Assembly: GCA_000309865.1 (NCBI GenBank)
Contig: AMGN01000091.1
Location: 56,495 to 120,494 of the forward strand
Direction of reading: 5' to 3'
From: Methanobacterium sp. Maddingley MBC34
GTDB taxonomy: Archaea > Methanobacteriota > Methanobacteria > Methanobacteriales > Methanobacteriaceae
DNA: 64,000 nucleotides
Shown here: positions 59,080 to 64,000 of the stretch, piece by piece
Layout of the letters: each line of letters begins with the position of its first letter
Position numbering within the stretch: position 1 is the stretch's first letter
Translations under genes and position numbers: made by a program
The notes under the pieces: generated by a model
Database searches by the model: none
What the model was told of the DNA's origin: nothing
The model's input: the letters and a program-made list of their open reading frames with translations, nothing else

Positions 59080-59961
59080 ATGCTCACATCAGTTCAGAAA
59101 GAAATATTACAGAGTCTCGTAAATTTATACCGCAATTCCGAAGGCAGATCTGTTAAAGGGGAGGAAATAGCGGAATTAATGAAGCGTAACCCCGGAACCA
59201 TCCGTAATCAGATGCAATCTCTTCGTAGTTTAGGGCTGGTAAAAGGTGTGCCTGGACCAAGAGGAGGGTATAAACCAACTATTAAAGCTTACCATACCTT
59301 AAATATTCAGGATACAGATAAAAAGAGCCAGGTACCCATATACAAATCAGGGGAACTTGTAAAGGATATTACGGTGGCCAAAATAGAATTCACCAGCATT
59401 CCTCACCCTGGAGAATGTGAAGCAGCCATCAAAGCAGTGGGAAACATCAAAACCCTGGATCTGGGAGATAAAATACGAGTGGGCCCCACACCAGTAAATA
59501 AACTGGTAGTAGATGGAGTGGTGGTTGGTAGGGATGACATGGATAGCATTATCCTTCTGGACACCACTGCAATTCGAAGTATCCCTAAAAAAAGAGTAAT
59601 AGAAGTGGCAACACCAAATCTAATAACTCTAGATGGATTAAGCACTATCAGAGATGCGGCTCGGGTTTTATCCACCAAAAGCATTGAGGGTGCACCGGTA
59701 ATGGATGATGGGGAAATCATGGGAATGGTAACGTTATCTGATATCAGCAGGGCCCTGGCAGAGTCACGGGAAGAAATGAAAGTGGTGGATATAATGACCA
59801 AAAACACCATCACCATCAACGAGGATGTGATGATCGCCGATGCCATTGAAATCATGAATAAAAACCATATCGGCCGCTTAATAGTAGTTGATCCGGCAGG
59901 AAACGCACGTGGAATAGTCACCCGCACAGACCTTCTAGATAAAATTGCTGGATTAAAATAA
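59080..59961 (+). CDS. HTH-CBS transcriptional regulator
   Basis: A 293-residue protein from ATG 59080 (GGTGAT upstream; a GTG at 59071 adds three residues). An N-terminal winged helix (R-S-V-K-G-E-E-I-A-E-L ... R-N-Q-M-Q-S-L-R) with a G-P-R-G-G-Y-K-P wing is followed by a linker domain of about 90 residues. Two CBS domains (about 175-230 and 235-290) end with R-T-D-L-L-D-K-I. CBS pairs bind adenosyl ligands, so it probably senses energy state or SAM. Such regulators are typical of methanogens; the target is unknown. Confidence 0.88.
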   Translation: MLTSVQKEILQSLVNLYRNSEGRSVKGEEIAELMKRNPGTIRNQMQSLRSLGLVKGVPGPRGGYKPTIKAYHTLNIQDTDKKSQVPIYKSGELVKDITVAKIEFTSIPHPGECEAAIKAVGNIKTLDLGDKIRVGPTPVNKLVVDGVVVGRDDMDSIILLDTTAIRSIPKKRVIEVATPNLITLDGLSTIRDAARVLSTKSIEGAPVMDDGEIMGMVTLSDISRALAESREEMKVVDIMTKNTITINEDVMIADAIEIMNKNHIGRLIVVDPAGNARGIVTRTDLLDKIAGLK

Positions 59962-60411
59962 TATTTTCTTAAAATAATCCTTGTTGTTGGTTAATTGATG
60001 TTTGGGTTAATGAGTGAAAATTTAACCCTGAAAAATTACTATTTACATCAAAAAGTTGTGGATATTATTTCTTCAAAGTTTTAGTACATATTTTAATGTT
60101 TTTCACATTTCCCTTTCAAAAACTAATTTTAAATAAAGCATTAAATAAACTAAAAACAACACCATATTTTTTGTTGTTCCATTCAGACTAACTTTTAATA
60201 GATCTACTCTTACAGATCTACTTTTATCATACAATCAATGGGTATATGACAAAATAGCTTATTCAAATGGACATATAATCAAATAGCTATTCAAACAGGT
60301 ATATATAATTAAATAAGCTTATTCAAATGGATATATAATCAAATAACTTATTTCAAACAGGTATATAAATTAAATAGCCTATAAAATAGGGAAATAATCA
60401 GAATATAGGAA
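59962..60411 (+). other. intergenic region upstream of dys
   Basis: About 450 bases. The left half is AT-rich with a nearby AGATCTAC direct repeat (60200-60222); the right half is the tandem-repeat array at 60237-60406. Confidence 0.5.
60237..60406 (+). repeat. tandem repeat array upstream of deoxyhypusine synthase
   Basis: Six imperfect units of 24-32 bases begin at 60237, 60265, 60293, 60325, 60355 and 60383. Each has AAA-[CT][AG]GG-TATATAAT-AAATA-GCTTATTC or a variant, so each carries a TATA-like core. The array ends five bases before the start codon. Confidence 0.65.
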
Positions 60412-61347
<936 letters not shown>

Positions 61348-61982
61348 GAAAGGTAGTAATGAATAAAATAAGATAAATTGTGATTGACAAATGGATAATA
61401 ATGATCAATTGTGATTAGTACAATTAAGGAGTTTTAAAAGTCATGTTTTTAGAGGCATTTCTCTACATATTATCCGGATTTTTCATGAAATTCTCTGACG
61501 ATGCCCTGGATGTGGAGAACAACACTATTCTGGGTATTCTCGGTGGAGTAATCTGTGTTATAGGAATTGGATATTTATCAGTGAACTTCACTGATGCTGC
61601 CACTATATTCCTGGCCATACTACTGGGTACCATACTTTCTGGTAAAGTGGATAAATTGGGTCATCTGGTCACTTTAGCAATCTTCCTGGCAATTCTGGCC
61701 ATCTTTGGAATGCCCTATGTTGGATTGGGGGCATTGATTGTATGCACCATTGCCGCCTGGATTGATGAAGTGGGCAATGATAGAGAAAGTTTAAAAGGAG
61801 TAAAAATTGTAGAAAAATTCTTCAACTATCGTTGTGCACTTAAAATAGCAGTTTTAATACTGGCTGTTCTGGGAGGTCTGCAGATGATCTACCCCCAGAT
61901 TCAAATTCCCGGAATGAACTTTTTCCAACCAGTAACCTTTATATATTTCCTGCTCTTTGATATTGCCTATGAAATGGCAGGT

Positions 61983-62633
<651 letters not shown>

Positions 62634-62970
62634 GGGAGTAGTATGTTTTTGGTCTTTAAATTATTTTGTGTGGTATGGATCCTGGGAATGTTCTATTGGA
62701 ATTGACACTTTTTGAGTTAAATAACTCATTTTATGCTTTAATAACACAATTTATGGTTAAATGGCACAATTTGTGAAACTGTTTATTCAATACTGAAACA
62801 ATGTATTTATTGGTTACTTCATCCCCAATGTTAGTATTCAATCATACTCCAATAACATTACTAACCTCCAAAATTAATCAAAATAGGCCCAGAATTTAAC
62901 ATACCTTTATAAGCTCCCAAATCAATATAAAGTCAGCCATTTTTAATGGCAAATTTGGAAGTGAATATAA
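62634..62970. other. divergent promoter region pyrF/TRAM
   Basis: About 335 bases. Inverted repeat GAGTTA-AA-TAACTC at 62714-62727, 80 bases upstream of pyrF; TTTATAAG TATA-like element near 62903 for the first TRAM gene. Otherwise AT-rich. Confidence 0.45.
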
Positions 62971-63195
<225 letters not shown>

Positions 63196-63301
63196 ACTAG
63201 ACGTAAATTCTTGAAGCGAAATAAAATCAATTTTATTAGTTTTTTAAGAATTCACATTTTTAAAAGCCAATTTAAGGCAAATTATTTGGAAGTGAATATA
63301 T

Positions 63302-63526
<225 letters not shown>

Positions 63527-64000
63527 GTAACTTATTCATACAAATCTTCTAAAATTCAGAGAAAGGGAATAAAATCCAATTTTATTCCTTTTTGAATTAT
63601 TTTTTCTTAAATTTATACTAGTTTTAAATCCATTATTTTTAACTCATTAAAATTCTTATTATTCTCAAAACCTATTAGAATTCTTATTATTCTCAAAAAT
63701 TGTTTTTATCTGCTGAATAAACTTTTTGAAATAGATTTTAACAAATTTTATAAAATAAATCAATTAATCATTTTTCATTCAGTTCATGGGGATTAGTATT
63801 TGCCTGTATTCAGATTTTATCATAATTTTGTCAAATTTATCAAATTTTATTAGTTTTTATAGAGCGTAGATTCTAGAATACGCTGAAATTGGTATTAATA
63901 GGGGTGAAATTGGGACAAATTTGGGAAAATTCATTTAAGTGATCAAGGTGTATTTAGTTATTGTGTGGTGTTTCTTTTAACACTGCACGCCCCCCCCCCC
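63527..64000. other. AT-rich tail with short repeat and terminal C-run
   Basis: About 475 bases without a gene. A T-rich terminator-like stretch at 63580-63605 follows TRAM 2. ATTA(A/G)AATTCTTATTATTCT occurs twice (63646 and 63674, period 28). The last 11 bases are all C, anomalous in this AT-rich DNA. Confidence 0.5.

Overview
The window reads as a stretch of chromosome from a methanogenic archaeon, most likely a Methanobacterium-like member of the Methanobacteriales. This rests on AT-rich DNA, T-rich stretches after genes, NikR, DUF5518-type membrane proteins, deoxyhypusine synthase, archaeal-type OMP decarboxylase, stand-alone TRAM proteins and long PAS/HisKA_2 sensor kinases. No rRNA, tRNA, CRISPR array or methanogenesis operon was seen, so the assignment is inference.

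Region by region. 0-5.6 kb: a SPASM radical SAM enzyme, an ICMT-like membrane methyltransferase, a YhgE/Pip ABC-2 protein and two unknown paralogous genes. 5.8-7.5 kb: a two-gene end-joining module (Ku + ATP-dependent ligase). 7.6-12.8 kb: NikR, an AhpD-like protein, a DHA2 drug exporter, small membrane proteins, a split SHOCT-like small gene and RidA. 13-19.6 kb: a GAF/PAS kinase, an MBL hydrolase, and an Old-Yellow-Enzyme reductase divergent from an HxlR regulator with a visible operator. 19.9-22.4 kb: a TetR-EFR1-flavodoxin operon with twin operators. 22.7-28.1 kb: a seven-gene cluster (frameshifted DUF134 regulator, NifX-like, Mrp, NifX-like, two MinD-ferredoxin ATPases, CDF-NifX fusion) resembling the bacterial 'orange protein' operon. 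28-47.4 kb: lipoproteins, two giant receiver/PAS kinases sharing near-identical receivers, a SHOCT protein, an alkylsulfatase-like enzyme, an ABC-2 exporter, a decayed kinase and a PAS-GAF/roadblock pair. 47.8-54.4 kb: membrane proteins, four of which carry one recurring zinc ribbon. 54.7-58.6 kb: a DJ-1/PfpI protein, and rsgA between two direct copies of an integrase C-terminal fragment. 59-63.5 kb: HTH-CBS regulator, deoxyhypusine synthase, a membrane protein overlapping pyrF tail to tail, and two near-identical TRAM genes. The sequence ends in a C-run that looks like a contig end.

Two patterns cross gene boundaries. Fragments of a tyrosine-integrase C-terminus, in differing states of decay and all on the + strand, occur at least six times (about 19.7, 34.8, 38.6, 51.2, 55.5 and 57.1 kb). 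A separate noncoding repeat of about 100-200 bp recurs five times between 47.6 and 59.0 kb. Together with the kinase pseudogene and frameshifted small genes they mark the 19-59 kb part as accessory and actively rearranged. The strongest leads are the Mo/Fe-cofactor-like operon, the Ku/ligase module with its unknown upstream pair, the zinc-ribbon membrane family and the integrase-fragment-flanked rsgA.
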